Of a stretch of 7,981 nucleotides of DNA, positions 1 to 5,294 are shown in pieces (position 1 is the stretch's first letter; each line of letters begins with the position of its first letter). The stretch comes from Candidatus Fermentibacterales bacterium (GTDB lineage Bacteria; Fermentibacterota; Fermentibacteria; Fermentibacterales; JAFGKQ01): positions 1 to 7,981 of the forward strand of contig JAFGKQ010000219.1 in the NCBI GenBank assembly GCA_016928495.1. Reading direction: 5' to 3'. Under the pieces are notes generated by a model, which worked only from the letters and a program-made list of their open reading frames with translations, had not been told where the DNA came from and did no database searches. The translations under genes and the position numbers were made by a program.

Positions 1-179
1 ATCAGGTCCGGCGCCCGGACCATCCTCTCGTAGCGTGCCTCATCGGGGGGCACCAGGCTCCGGGCCCATTCCTCCTCGGTGGGAAGCTTCGAGCCGGCGC
101 TAGCGAGGCCCTCGCGCCGCAGCCAGTCGAGGTCCGGCTTGCATGGCTCCTGAGCGCGATCCCCGGGTATCACGGACAC
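1..179 (-). CDS. Unrecognised protein, N-terminal 59 codons only
   Basis: The frame opens with GTG at 179-177, directly abutting the TAG stop (182-180) of the DUF1846 gene, and stays open to the window edge. A second GTG at 173-171 is an alternative start; the purine-rich GGGATAGG just upstream could serve either weakly. The visible protein is hydrophilic, with no signal peptide or membrane segment. It reads KPDLDWLRREGLASAG near residues 14-29, followed by an acidic PTEEEWARSLVPPDEARYER stretch. I do not recognise the family. The zero-base gap suggests translational coupling with the DUF1846 gene, so the two may act in one process. The residue composition looks like a real soluble protein, but only the N-terminus is visible, so no function is proposed. 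Confidence 0.6.
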   Translation of the reverse strand, partial: MSVIPGDRAQEPCKPDLDWLRREGLASAGSKLPTEEEWARSLVPPDEARYERMVRAPDL

Positions 180-1691
180 CTATCCCGCGAAGAGGTTCTC
201 TGAGATGAAGCTGGCATCGGTGGTCAGGTTGACTCCGAGCTTCCTCAGCCCCTCTTCGTCGCCCGGGCCGGGTATGTGGGTGATGTGGAGCTCGGTCCCG
301 CGAAGCTCGGGCAGCCTCGTCAGCGCCTCGCGGGTGGCCGGACTCGTGGTCGCGCTGATCCCCAGCGCGATCAGCACCTCCTCGAGGTTCAGGCAGGCGC
401 CCGTTCCGCCCAGGGTCGACTCGAGCTGGCGAATGGAGCCTATCGTCTCGGGCGTGAGAAGGTGTATCCTGTCCGGGATGCCGGAGAGGCTCTTGATGGA
501 GTTGATGACCACCGCTGCCGACGCGCTCATCAGCTCCGATCTGCGGCCCGTGACGATCGTGCCGTCCATCAGCTCGAGGGCCGCCCCGCCCCTGGAGCCA
601 TCCGGCGCCGGATGTGAAGGCGTGCTCTCCGCGGCCTCCCGCGCCGGGATGACCACCGAGCGGTACTCCGGGGTCAGGTCGAAATCCTCCATGATGAGCT
701 GTGACTTCTGGAGGGTCCTCTCGTCGGAAAGCCCCATGACGTACTCGCACCTGTAGCGGAAGTACCTCCTGACGAGCTCCTGCCTGGCGGCCTCCCTGAC
801 CACCTCGTCATCCGTGATCCCGAACCCGGCCCTGTTCACTCCCATTTCGGTGGGTGAGGCGTAGGGAGAGCTCTCGCCCGTTATCCTCTCGAGGATCCTC
901 CTGACCAGGGGAAACGCCTCCACGTCACGGTTGTAGTTGACCGCCGTGTCGCCGTAGGACTCGAGGTGAAAGGGGTCCAGAAGGTTGGAGTCTCCCAGAT
1001 CTGCCGTCGCCGCCTCGTAGGCTGCGTTCACGGGATGCTTGAGCGGAAGGTTCCAGATGGGAAAGGTCTCGAACTTCGCGTAGCCGGCATCCAGGCCCCT
1101 CTTGTGCTCGTGGTAGAGCTGGGACAGACAGGTGGCCAGCTTGCCGCTGCCCGGGCCGGGCCCGGTCACCACGACCAGAGGCTTCTTCGTCTCGATGTAG
1201 TCGTTTCGCCCGTATCCTTCCTCGCTGACCACGAGATCGATGTCAGTGGGATAGCCCCTGGTGTGGTAGTGGAAGAAGACCGGGACTCCCCGCATCTCGA
1301 GCCTCTTGCGGAACGCCCTGGCCGACGGCTGCTCCGAGAACCGCGTGATGACCACGCCGCGCACGTCCAGGCCCCGCGCCCGGAGATCGTCGATAAGCTT
1401 CATTGCATCGGAATCGTAGGTGATGCCGAAGTCGCCCCTGATCTTCCTCCTCTCGATGTCGCCCGCGTAGATGCACAGGACGATCTCGGCGCGATCCGCA
1501 AGCTCCTGGAGAAGCCTGACCTTCACGTTGGGGTCGTAGCCGGGAAGCACTCTCGCGGCATGGAAGTCGTACATGAGCTTCCCGCCGAACTCCAGATAGA
1601 GCTTGTTTCCGAAGCGGTCCACCCGGGAGGCTATCTCGGCGGTCTGCTCCTTCAGGTACTTGTCGTTGTCGAATCCCGTCCCGCTCTTCAA
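180..1691 (-). CDS. DUF1846 family protein (P-loop-like, function unknown)
   Basis: This is a 503-residue cytoplasmic protein recognised as a DUF1846 family member; the family is usually about 490-510 residues. Evidence is the family-typical opening GFDNDKYLKEQ (residues 5-15), FGGKLMYDFHAARVLPGYDP soon after, FHYHTRG (140-146), and a glycine-rich GPGPGSGK at 177-184 resembling a Walker A loop. After this comes the conserved stretch around FPIWNLPLKHPVN and DPFHLESYGDTAVNYNRDVEAF. The rest is a C-terminal domain rich in helix and sheet. I chose the TTG at 1691 because GGGGAGGA lies just upstream and the family N-terminus begins there. An in-frame ATG at 1715 would add eight residues (MPDYRGGP) not typical of the family. 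It is divergent from an XRE regulator and abuts an unknown gene downstream. The family has known structures, but I know of no established reaction, so nucleotide binding is inference. Confidence 0.9.
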   Translation of the reverse strand: MKSGTGFDNDKYLKEQTAEIASRVDRFGNKLYLEFGGKLMYDFHAARVLPGYDPNVKVRLLQELADRAEIVLCIYAGDIERRKIRGDFGITYDSDAMKLIDDLRARGLDVRGVVITRFSEQPSARAFRKRLEMRGVPVFFHYHTRGYPTDIDLVVSEEGYGRNDYIETKKPLVVVTGPGPGSGKLATCLSQLYHEHKRGLDAGYAKFETFPIWNLPLKHPVNAAYEAATADLGDSNLLDPFHLESYGDTAVNYNRDVEAFPLVRRILERITGESSPYASPTEMGVNRAGFGITDDEVVREAARQELVRRYFRYRCEYVMGLSDERTLQKSQLIMEDFDLTPEYRSVVIPAREAAESTPSHPAPDGSRGGAALELMDGTIVTGRRSELMSASAAVVINSIKSLSGIPDRIHLLTPETIGSIRQLESTLGGTGACLNLEEVLIALGISATTSPATREALTRLPELRGTELHITHIPGPGDEEGLRKLGVNLTTDASFISENLFAG

Positions 1692-1694
1692 TGG

Positions 1695-1703
1695 TCCTCC
1701 CCT
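1695..1703 (-). promoter_or_regulatory. Shine-Dalgarno that decides the DUF1846 start
   Basis: On the minus strand this reads AGGGGAGGA, with CCA between it and the TTG at 1691. It lies inside the extra codons that the alternative ATG at 1715 would add. No comparable purine tract precedes that ATG, so the TTG is preferred. The spacing from GGAGG to the start (4 bases) is slightly short. Confidence 0.55.
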
Positions 1704-1740
1704 GTAGTCAGGCATGGAAACGCGCCCTGACGCCGCGGAG

Positions 1741-1766
1741 CCGGGCCGGCAACAGGCCGGCCCCGG
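1741..1766 (-). other. GC-rich hairpin in the DUF1846 leader
   Basis: The arms 1741-1750 (CCGGGCCGGC) and 1756-1766 (GCCGGCCCCGG) pair fully except for one bulged C, leaving a five-base loop. If the DUF1846 transcript starts upstream, near 1775 or beyond, this lies in its 5' leader about 50 bases before the start codon. No T tract follows it in the minus direction, so it is not an ordinary intrinsic terminator. In GC-rich DNA such a structure may be incidental. Confidence 0.35.
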
Positions 1767-1783
1767 TGTCGTGGAACTGCGTT

Positions 1784-1812
1784 GATATGGGCTTTCAGGC
1801 GTTCTGCAGCAA
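1784..1812 (-). promoter_or_regulatory. Weak candidate promoter for the DUF1846 gene
   Basis: On the minus strand TTGCTG (1812-1807) and CATATC (1789-1784) are separated by 17 bases. Each matches only three of six sigma70 consensus positions. It is the best correctly spaced pair I found in this region, and it would give a leader of about 85 bases containing the 1741-1766 hairpin. Treat as tentative. Confidence 0.2.
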
Positions 1813-1860
1813 GCCCCTATCGCGCTGTCGGGGCTCAGGGGTTGATTTCGGCGCCGGAAA

Positions 1861-1889
1861 TCGTTAAGTATTGGTTCAACGCATAACAT
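1861..1889 (+). promoter_or_regulatory. Candidate promoter and operator-like dyad of the XRE gene
   Basis: TCGTTA (1861-1866) and TAACAT (1884-1889) have a 17-base spacer, with three and four of six consensus matches. An imperfect dyad at 1862-1881, with arms of the form CGTTNA and TNAACG, fills the spacer. This is the usual position for a repressor site. This AT-richer patch stands out in otherwise GC-rich DNA. The XRE protein encoded 50 bases downstream could bind here and regulate itself and perhaps the divergent DUF1846 gene; that is inference. Confidence 0.3.
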
Positions 1890-1931
1890 GGCGGTCGGGG
1901 TGAGGCTCCTTCGGGCCGGGAGGTCGTCAGC

Positions 1932-2438
1932 TTGGCAGGCAGCCGATTCGGGAGAAGGGTCCGGAAGCTGCGCAAGGCAACGAGGATCTCCCTGCGCAAG
2001 TTCGCCGATCAGATGGAGATGAGCGCTGCCTATCTCTCGCGCATCGAGACCGGGAAGTTCCCCCCTCCCGCCGAGGACAAGATACTGGCAATGGCGGATG
2101 CCCTGGGGGCCGACAGGGATGAGCTCCTCGCCCTTGCCGGCAAGGTCTCCTCCGAGGTGCAGCAGGCACTCGTGGACAACTCAGGCTGGCTCCCGATACT
2201 GGTGCGCAGGCTTGCGGGGCTTCCGGAGCGCCAGAGGCACCTCCTCGAAGACGGCAGGGCCGCAACCATCAGAGTGACCGGGGAGTCCGTCTCGGTCGGG
2301 AAGGATGCGGAGCCTTCGCCAGGCACTGCCGGTGCCGGGATCGCCATGCACCTGGTCGAGGAACCCCCTGTCGACGAGCTCCAAGGCCTCACGGTCGGCC
2401 AGCCCGACCTCTTCTCCGTCCTCGAGGAAGAGGACTGA
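1932..2438 (+). CDS. XRE-family helix-turn-helix transcriptional regulator
   Basis: This 168-residue protein has an N-terminal Cro/C1-type helix-turn-helix at about residues 6-66. ISLRKFADQMEM (19-30) supplies the first helix and turn, SAAYLSRIETGK (31-42) the recognition helix, and the domain closes with ILAMADALGADRDELLALAG. The recognition motif YLSRIETGKFPPP is typical of XRE regulators. Residues 80-110 (NSGWLPILVRRLAGLPERQR region) may form a short helical linker or dimerisation segment. The acidic C-terminus ends in LEEED. The TTG start at 1932 follows GGGAGGT with seven bases between, a good ribosome-binding site. It is divergent from the DUF1846 gene. No ImmA-type metallopeptidase lies beside it, so a phage-immunity pairing is not supported here. 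Targets are unknown; autoregulation through the upstream dyad is plausible. Confidence 0.9.
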   Translation: MAGSRFGRRVRKLRKATRISLRKFADQMEMSAAYLSRIETGKFPPPAEDKILAMADALGADRDELLALAGKVSSEVQQALVDNSGWLPILVRRLAGLPERQRHLLEDGRAATIRVTGESVSVGKDAEPSPGTAGAGIAMHLVEEPPVDELQGLTVGQPDLFSVLEEED

Positions 2439-2455
2439 TCTTCCTGTCCCTGTTC

Positions 2456-2474
2456 CCGGGACGCTCTGTCCCGG
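2456..2474. terminator. Hairpin between convergent genes, possible shared terminator
   Basis: CCGGGAC (2456-2462) and GTCCCGG (2468-2474) form a perfect seven-base-pair stem with a five-base loop. It sits in the 42-base gap between the stops of the XRE regulator and the convergent beta-barrel gene, where a bidirectional terminator is expected. There is no clear T run on either side, so it may work poorly alone or with Rho. Confidence 0.4.
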
Positions 2475-2480
2475 CGTCTC

Positions 2481-3257
2481 TCAGAACCTGTAGGTGAGTA
2501 TTCCCGACGCGTGAGAGCGCTTTCCGAAGCCGCCCTCGAAGTCCACACTCCAGTGATCGAGAAGCTCGGCTCTGAGCCCGGCGAGGTAGTTCCAGGGCGC
2601 CTCGTCCTCCAGGGTCACGTCGTACTCGACGGGAACGGGAACGCCCTCGATCTCGATGCTCCCGGAATGCTGCTCGTCGGTGCGCTGGTACATCGCCCCC
2701 GCCCACAGGGACACCGAGTTCGTGAAGAGGACCTCGTCGAAGGTCACGCCCGCCTTCGGACTCAGCACCAGGGAGTTCATCGACGAGGAGGACTCCTTCA
2801 GCTTCGTGTCCGTGTAGGTTCCCGTGAAGGAGCCGAAGAACCTGTCGACACCCATCGCGACAGTGCCGCCTCCTCCGTAGACCGTACCCTCGGAGTCGAT
2901 GCTGAGTTGCCCCAGGCCGGGGCCGAGGTCGATGTTGGTCTCGCCATTGACGCTTCCGAGCACCCCGAAGACATTGAAGAACGGCAGCACCCACAGGTCG
3001 ACCTTCACGTTGACCTCGCGGACCTCGTTCTGGATGGCTATGTCCTCGGGGACCGGCATGGTGACGCTGAACTCGAGCTCCTTCAGGCTGTAGTCCTGGT
3101 CCTGGCCATGATAGGTCAGCCCGATCCCCAGTGGCCTTGGAAGCGCCGCTTCATCGACGATCGACCTGGCCAATGGAAAGGGAAACGCATGGCAGGCGCC
3201 GGTCAGTGGATGGAACGTCAGCAGGGCGACGACCGCGGTAGCTGCAAGCGTTCTCAC
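2481..3257 (-). CDS. Outer-membrane beta-barrel protein, exported
   Basis: This 258-residue protein begins with a Sec signal peptide: MRTL, a hydrophobic core to about residue 20, and a likely cleavage after ACHA (residue 24). The mature part alternates polar and hydrophobic residues in strand-like segments rich in G, T, S and aromatics. Examples are GSFTGTYTDTKL, SVSLWAGAMYQR, and WSVDFEGGFGKRS near the end. It ends in LTYRF; a C-terminal phenylalanine after such a strand is the classic signal for BAM-dependent outer-membrane insertion. The GTG start at 3257 follows GGAGGGGG at a suitable distance. Residues 45-75 (ELEFSVTMPVPEDIA and following) suggest a periplasm-facing or first-strand region. 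No specific family or ligand is recognised; a small barrel with a structural or transport role is possible. It has its own candidate promoter. Confidence 0.8.
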   Translation of the reverse strand: MRTLAATAVVALLTFHPLTGACHAFPFPLARSIVDEAALPRPLGIGLTYHGQDQDYSLKELEFSVTMPVPEDIAIQNEVREVNVKVDLWVLPFFNVFGVLGSVNGETNIDLGPGLGQLSIDSEGTVYGGGGTVAMGVDRFFGSFTGTYTDTKLKESSSSMNSLVLSPKAGVTFDEVLFTNSVSLWAGAMYQRTDEQHSGSIEIEGVPVPVEYDVTLEDEAPWNYLAGLRAELLDHWSVDFEGGFGKRSHASGILTYRF

Positions 3258-3322
3258 CGACAGTACCCCCCTCCGGTCTGAAGGTAATCATCCGCACCGT
3301 CCGCTGCTCTCTTGTCCGTCCA

Positions 3323-3351
3323 AAGATAGGCTCCATGCGGATGGCCAACAA
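3323..3351 (-). promoter_or_regulatory. Candidate sigma70-like promoter of the beta-barrel gene (2481-3257)
   Basis: On the minus strand TTGTTG (3351-3346) and TATCTT (3328-3323) are exactly 17 bases apart, with three and four of six consensus matches. Transcription would start near 3316, giving a leader of about 60 bases that contains the GGAGGGGG ribosome-binding site. Confidence 0.4.
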
Positions 3352-3379
3352 GAAGCCCATGTCTTCCCGCCAGCGGCCC

Positions 3380-3408
3380 GTGACACGTGCCCCGAGGTTG
3401 CCTACAAT
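3380..3408 (+). promoter_or_regulatory. Good sigma70-like promoter of the 149-residue protein gene
   Basis: GTGACA (3380-3385) and TACAAT (3403-3408) are 17 bases apart and each match five of six consensus positions. This is jointly the strongest promoter I can see in the window. The start point would be near 3415, about 39 bases before the ATG at 3454. Confidence 0.6.
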
Positions 3409-3453
3409 CCACTGGGCGCCGACGCACACGAGCACCGGAAGGAGGCCCGCCGA

Positions 3454-3903
3454 ATGGCGGAGGTGAGTGAGGTATCGCTCGATATCGCCCAGGGGAGCAG
3501 GGACGAACTGAAGAGGGTCACGGTCGAGTGGCGCCTGACCTTCGGGCCCCAGGACGCCGGAAAGAGGTTCAGGCTGCTCGTCATGCTGCTCGGAGAGGAC
3601 ATGCCCGGGGATGACGAGCCGCCCGCTTCGCAAGGGCGTGCCGCCTCTCAGTGGCTCTACACCTTCACGCGCGCCGACGGTACGAGGCACAGGATCGTCG
3701 AGGCCGTCGAAGGGACCGCCGTGTACAGGGAGAGCCGGGAGCTCGACAGATCAGTCCTTGACGAGGATCCGGGCTTCGATCTCATCCGCAGGGAGCCCGG
3801 CGACTGGGTGCGCTTTCCGCACAAGGACGAGGTCTACGCCCGGGTCACTCTGGTGGAGGAGCCTTGCCAGGCTCGCTCGGAGACGGTCGAGCTGGTGTTC
3901 TAG
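3454..3903 (+). CDS. Uncharacterised 149-residue protein
   Basis: I do not recognise this protein. The ATG at 3454 follows AAGGAGG with an eight-base spacer, and a near-consensus promoter lies upstream, so expression is likely. There is no signal peptide or membrane helix, which points to the cytoplasm. The sequence alternates in a beta-sheet-like way: VTVEWRLTFGPQDAGKRFRLLVMLLGE reads as paired strands, followed by WLYTFTRADGTRHRI, then EREPGDW-like turns (REPGDWVRFP) and a final YARVTLVEE strand. A compact beta-sandwich is a guess. Acidic residues are abundant (GDDEPP, DEDPGFDL). It has a single cysteine near the C-terminus. Its stop codon overlaps that of the convergent arsenate reductase gene. 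Codon use resembles the neighbours. Confidence 0.75.
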   Translation: MAEVSEVSLDIAQGSRDELKRVTVEWRLTFGPQDAGKRFRLLVMLLGEDMPGDDEPPASQGRAASQWLYTFTRADGTRHRIVEAVEGTAVYRESRELDRSVLDEDPGFDLIRREPGDWVRFPHKDEVYARVTLVEEPCQARSETVELVF

Positions 3904-4388
3904 CCGGGAAGCACACCGCCGTCCTCCGGAAGATGAAGCACCGTTCTCGAGTCCCCGGAGTCGGTGAGCCAGTCGGGAAGCTCCAGCACGAACTCGCCTA
4001 TGGCATCTCTCGTCCCCCTGTAGACCTGCAGCTTCTCCTCCCACGACATGTCCTCTCTCAGCAGGTCCACTGGGTCCTCGAAACCCCTGTGCAGCACGAC
4101 TGTCGTCCCGGGAAACACGGGGCAGCTCTCCCGGGCGCTTCCGCACAGCGTCACCACGTAGTCGAACCCGAGATCAGCGACCTCGCCGACGCTCTTGCTC
4201 CACTGCCCGGAGATGTCGACGCCAGCTTCTCTCATGACCTCGATGGTGAGGGGGTTCATGCCGTCTGCCCTGATGCCCGCGGAGAAGGGCTCCAGCCGGT
4301 CGCCCCTGAGCTTCCTGGCCCAGCCCTCCGCCATCTGGCTCCTGCAGGAGTTGCCCGTGCAGAGGAACAGGACCCTGGGTCTGTCCAT
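3900..4388 (-). CDS. arsC: Arsenate reductase, thioredoxin-coupled LMW-phosphatase type
   Basis: The protein (162 residues) reduces arsenate to arsenite in the cytoplasm by a cysteine relay, within the low-molecular-weight protein tyrosine phosphatase fold. The CX5R phosphate-binding loop is CTGNSCR at residues 10-16 (Cys10 nucleophile, Cys15, Arg16), followed by SQMAEG. The redox pair Cys82 and Cys89 lies in TLCGSARESCPVFPG, and the catalytic DP motif is Asp105-Pro106. These positions match those known for Staphylococcus aureus pI258 ArsC, where Cys82/Cys89 are recycled by thioredoxin. The family is about 131-140 residues; here about 28 extra residues (DSGDSRTVLHLPEDGG region) follow the domain. 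The ATG start at 4388 follows GGAAGGGAGG at a rather long spacing. No arsR or arsenite efflux gene lies in the window, so its pathway partners are elsewhere. It could act on other phosphate-like substrates, but the complete cysteine set favours arsenate. Confidence 0.93.
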   Translation of the reverse strand: MDRPRVLFLCTGNSCRSQMAEGWARKLRGDRLEPFSAGIRADGMNPLTIEVMREAGVDISGQWSKSVGEVADLGFDYVVTLCGSARESCPVFPGTTVVLHRGFEDPVDLLREDMSWEEKLQVYRGTRDAIGEFVLELPDWLTDSGDSRTVLHLPEDGGVLPG

Positions 4389-4445
4389 CCCGGTTGGTGC
4401 CTCCCTTCCGTTGTCCAGGGGGAGCCGGGGCGCCTCCCGGGCGCG

Positions 4446-4473
4446 AATATAGAACAGGAATGCCGGCGCTCAC
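4446..4473 (-). promoter_or_regulatory. Candidate promoter of arsC
   Basis: On the minus strand a good -10, TATATT (4451-4446, five of six), lies 16 bases from a weak -35, GTGAGC (4473-4468, three of six). The leader to the ATG at 4388 would be about 50 bases. I could not identify an ArsR-type operator with confidence. Confidence 0.35.
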
Positions 4474-4489
4474 ATGTCCTGCCGCTCTC

Positions 4490-4518
4490 TTGCCACCGAA
4501 GGCTACCGGGAATAGTAT
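4490..4518 (+). promoter_or_regulatory. Good sigma70-like promoter of the 4557-5162 gene
   Basis: TTGCCA (4490-4495, five of six) and TAGTAT (4513-4518, four of six) are 17 bases apart. The start point would be near 4525, about 32 bases before the ATG at 4557. A perfect dyad lies across the -10 box. Confidence 0.55.
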
Positions 4519-4523
4519 CCCGG
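4506..4523. promoter_or_regulatory. Perfect dyad over the -10 box, possible operator
   Basis: CCGGGA (4506-4511) and TCCCGG (4518-4523) are exact inverted repeats around the six-base centre ATAGTA, and the dyad covers the -10 hexamer. A bound dimeric regulator here would block transcription of the downstream barrel gene. The RNA could instead form a small hairpin, but it would lie mostly upstream of the predicted start point. Confidence 0.35.
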
Positions 4524-4556
4524 GGTAGTGGTTCCGGCCTCCAACCGAGGGACGAG

Positions 4557-5162
4557 ATGAAGCCACGATCCGGAGTTGATGCCCTGCTGGCGCTGACCGG
4601 TCTCGTCATAGCCTTCGCGGCTCCGGCGGCGGTGGCCCAGTCGGGGTCGGACCAGTGGGGCGCCAGGCTGTTTGCCGGAGCCACGCTGCCATCCACCAGA
4701 AGCGCCGGGGACTTCGGCGACCGTGACTACACCGCAGGTCTGCTGATGGGAGCCGAGATGCGGAGGATCCTCGCCGGTCCGCTCTCGGCCCTGGCCGGAG
4801 CCACCTTCTGCTTCACCGGCGTCGAGGAAGCCGAGCAGCCGGGCGGCGCTCCAGGGGAGATCTACGACACGGACTTCTCCTCGACCATGCTCAACCTCTA
4901 CGCTGGCCCCAGGCTGTGCCTGGGCCCTGTCGCATTGTCCGCGTCTGCCGGATACTACTCCACCCGGGACAGATGGAAGCACTTCTTCCCGACGGGCTAC
5001 AGCACGGAGGTCTACGGCGACGACCTCTTCGGCATCCAGTGCTCTGCCGGCTTTCTGTTCGGCGCCTTCGGGCAGAGCCTGTCCATCGACGGCAGGTTCC
5101 ACTGGCTGGACACCGACGACCAGATGATAGTGCTCACCCTGGGCTTCGAGACCGGCAGGTAG
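4557..5162 (+). CDS. Exported small beta-barrel-like protein (201 residues)
   Basis: A Sec signal peptide covers residues 1-27: MKPR, a hydrophobic core, and a clear AVA cleavage site before QSGSD. The mature protein of about 174 residues alternates like a porin-type barrel: WGARLFAGATLPS, AGLLMGAEM, ALAGATFCF, LNLYAGPRLCL, ALSASAGYYS, SAGFLFGAF and a final MIVLTLGFETGR. The length and strand count fit an eight-stranded outer-membrane barrel of the OmpA/OmpW-like size class. The last residue is arginine rather than phenylalanine, although a phenylalanine lies five residues from the end. Three cysteines sit in the strands, which is unusual for a barrel. The ATG at 4557 follows GAGGG with a five-base gap. 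The frame stays open far upstream, but the promoter, ribosome site and signal peptide all place the start here. No specific family is recognised. Confidence 0.78.
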   Translation: MKPRSGVDALLALTGLVIAFAAPAAVAQSGSDQWGARLFAGATLPSTRSAGDFGDRDYTAGLLMGAEMRRILAGPLSALAGATFCFTGVEEAEQPGGAPGEIYDTDFSSTMLNLYAGPRLCLGPVALSASAGYYSTRDRWKHFFPTGYSTEVYGDDLFGIQCSAGFLFGAFGQSLSIDGRFHWLDTDDQMIVLTLGFETGR

Positions 5163-5198
5163 TCCCCGGGCCCTCCATTCTCGCCTCTCGACGAGTCG

Positions 5199-5227
5199 TT
5201 GACGCCGAACGAGCATCTTCCGAGAAT
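5199..5227 (+). promoter_or_regulatory. Candidate promoter of the beta-propeller gene
   Basis: TTGACG (5199-5204, five of six) and GAGAAT (5222-5227, four of six) are 17 bases apart. The start point near 5234 gives a leader of about 60 bases before the ATG at 5295. No convincing terminator for the preceding barrel gene lies between 5163 and 5198, so read-through from it is also possible. Confidence 0.45.
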
Positions 5228-5294
5228 ACGAGTGGGTTTTCTGCAGCGAAATCCGGCATCGACGAACGGTGCGTTCCCGGGAGGTGATGGCCAC

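Noticed and set aside
966-1730. A 254-codon open frame on the plus strand opposite the DUF1846 gene
   Set aside because: The minus strand carries clear family motifs throughout, and the plus frame has no ribosome site or domain.
1789-1816. Inverted repeat GGGCTT...AAGCCC in the divergent region
   Set aside because: Six base pairs around a 16-base interval is weak in GC-rich DNA, and no T tract or promoter relation supports it.
1692-1889. N-terminal extension of the DUF1846 protein to 1889
   Set aside because: The extra 66 residues are cysteine/proline-rich and unlike the family, and they cover the regulatory region. The TTG at 1691 fits the family start.
3864-4556. Upstream extension of the small barrel gene to 3864
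   Set aside because: The extension runs antisense to arsC and would bury the signal peptide. Promoter and ribosome site place the start at 4557.
5199-5294. Earlier ATG at 5199 for the propeller gene
   Set aside because: It would put 32 polar residues before the signal peptide, and it overlaps the -35 box; the strong ribosome site lies before 5295.
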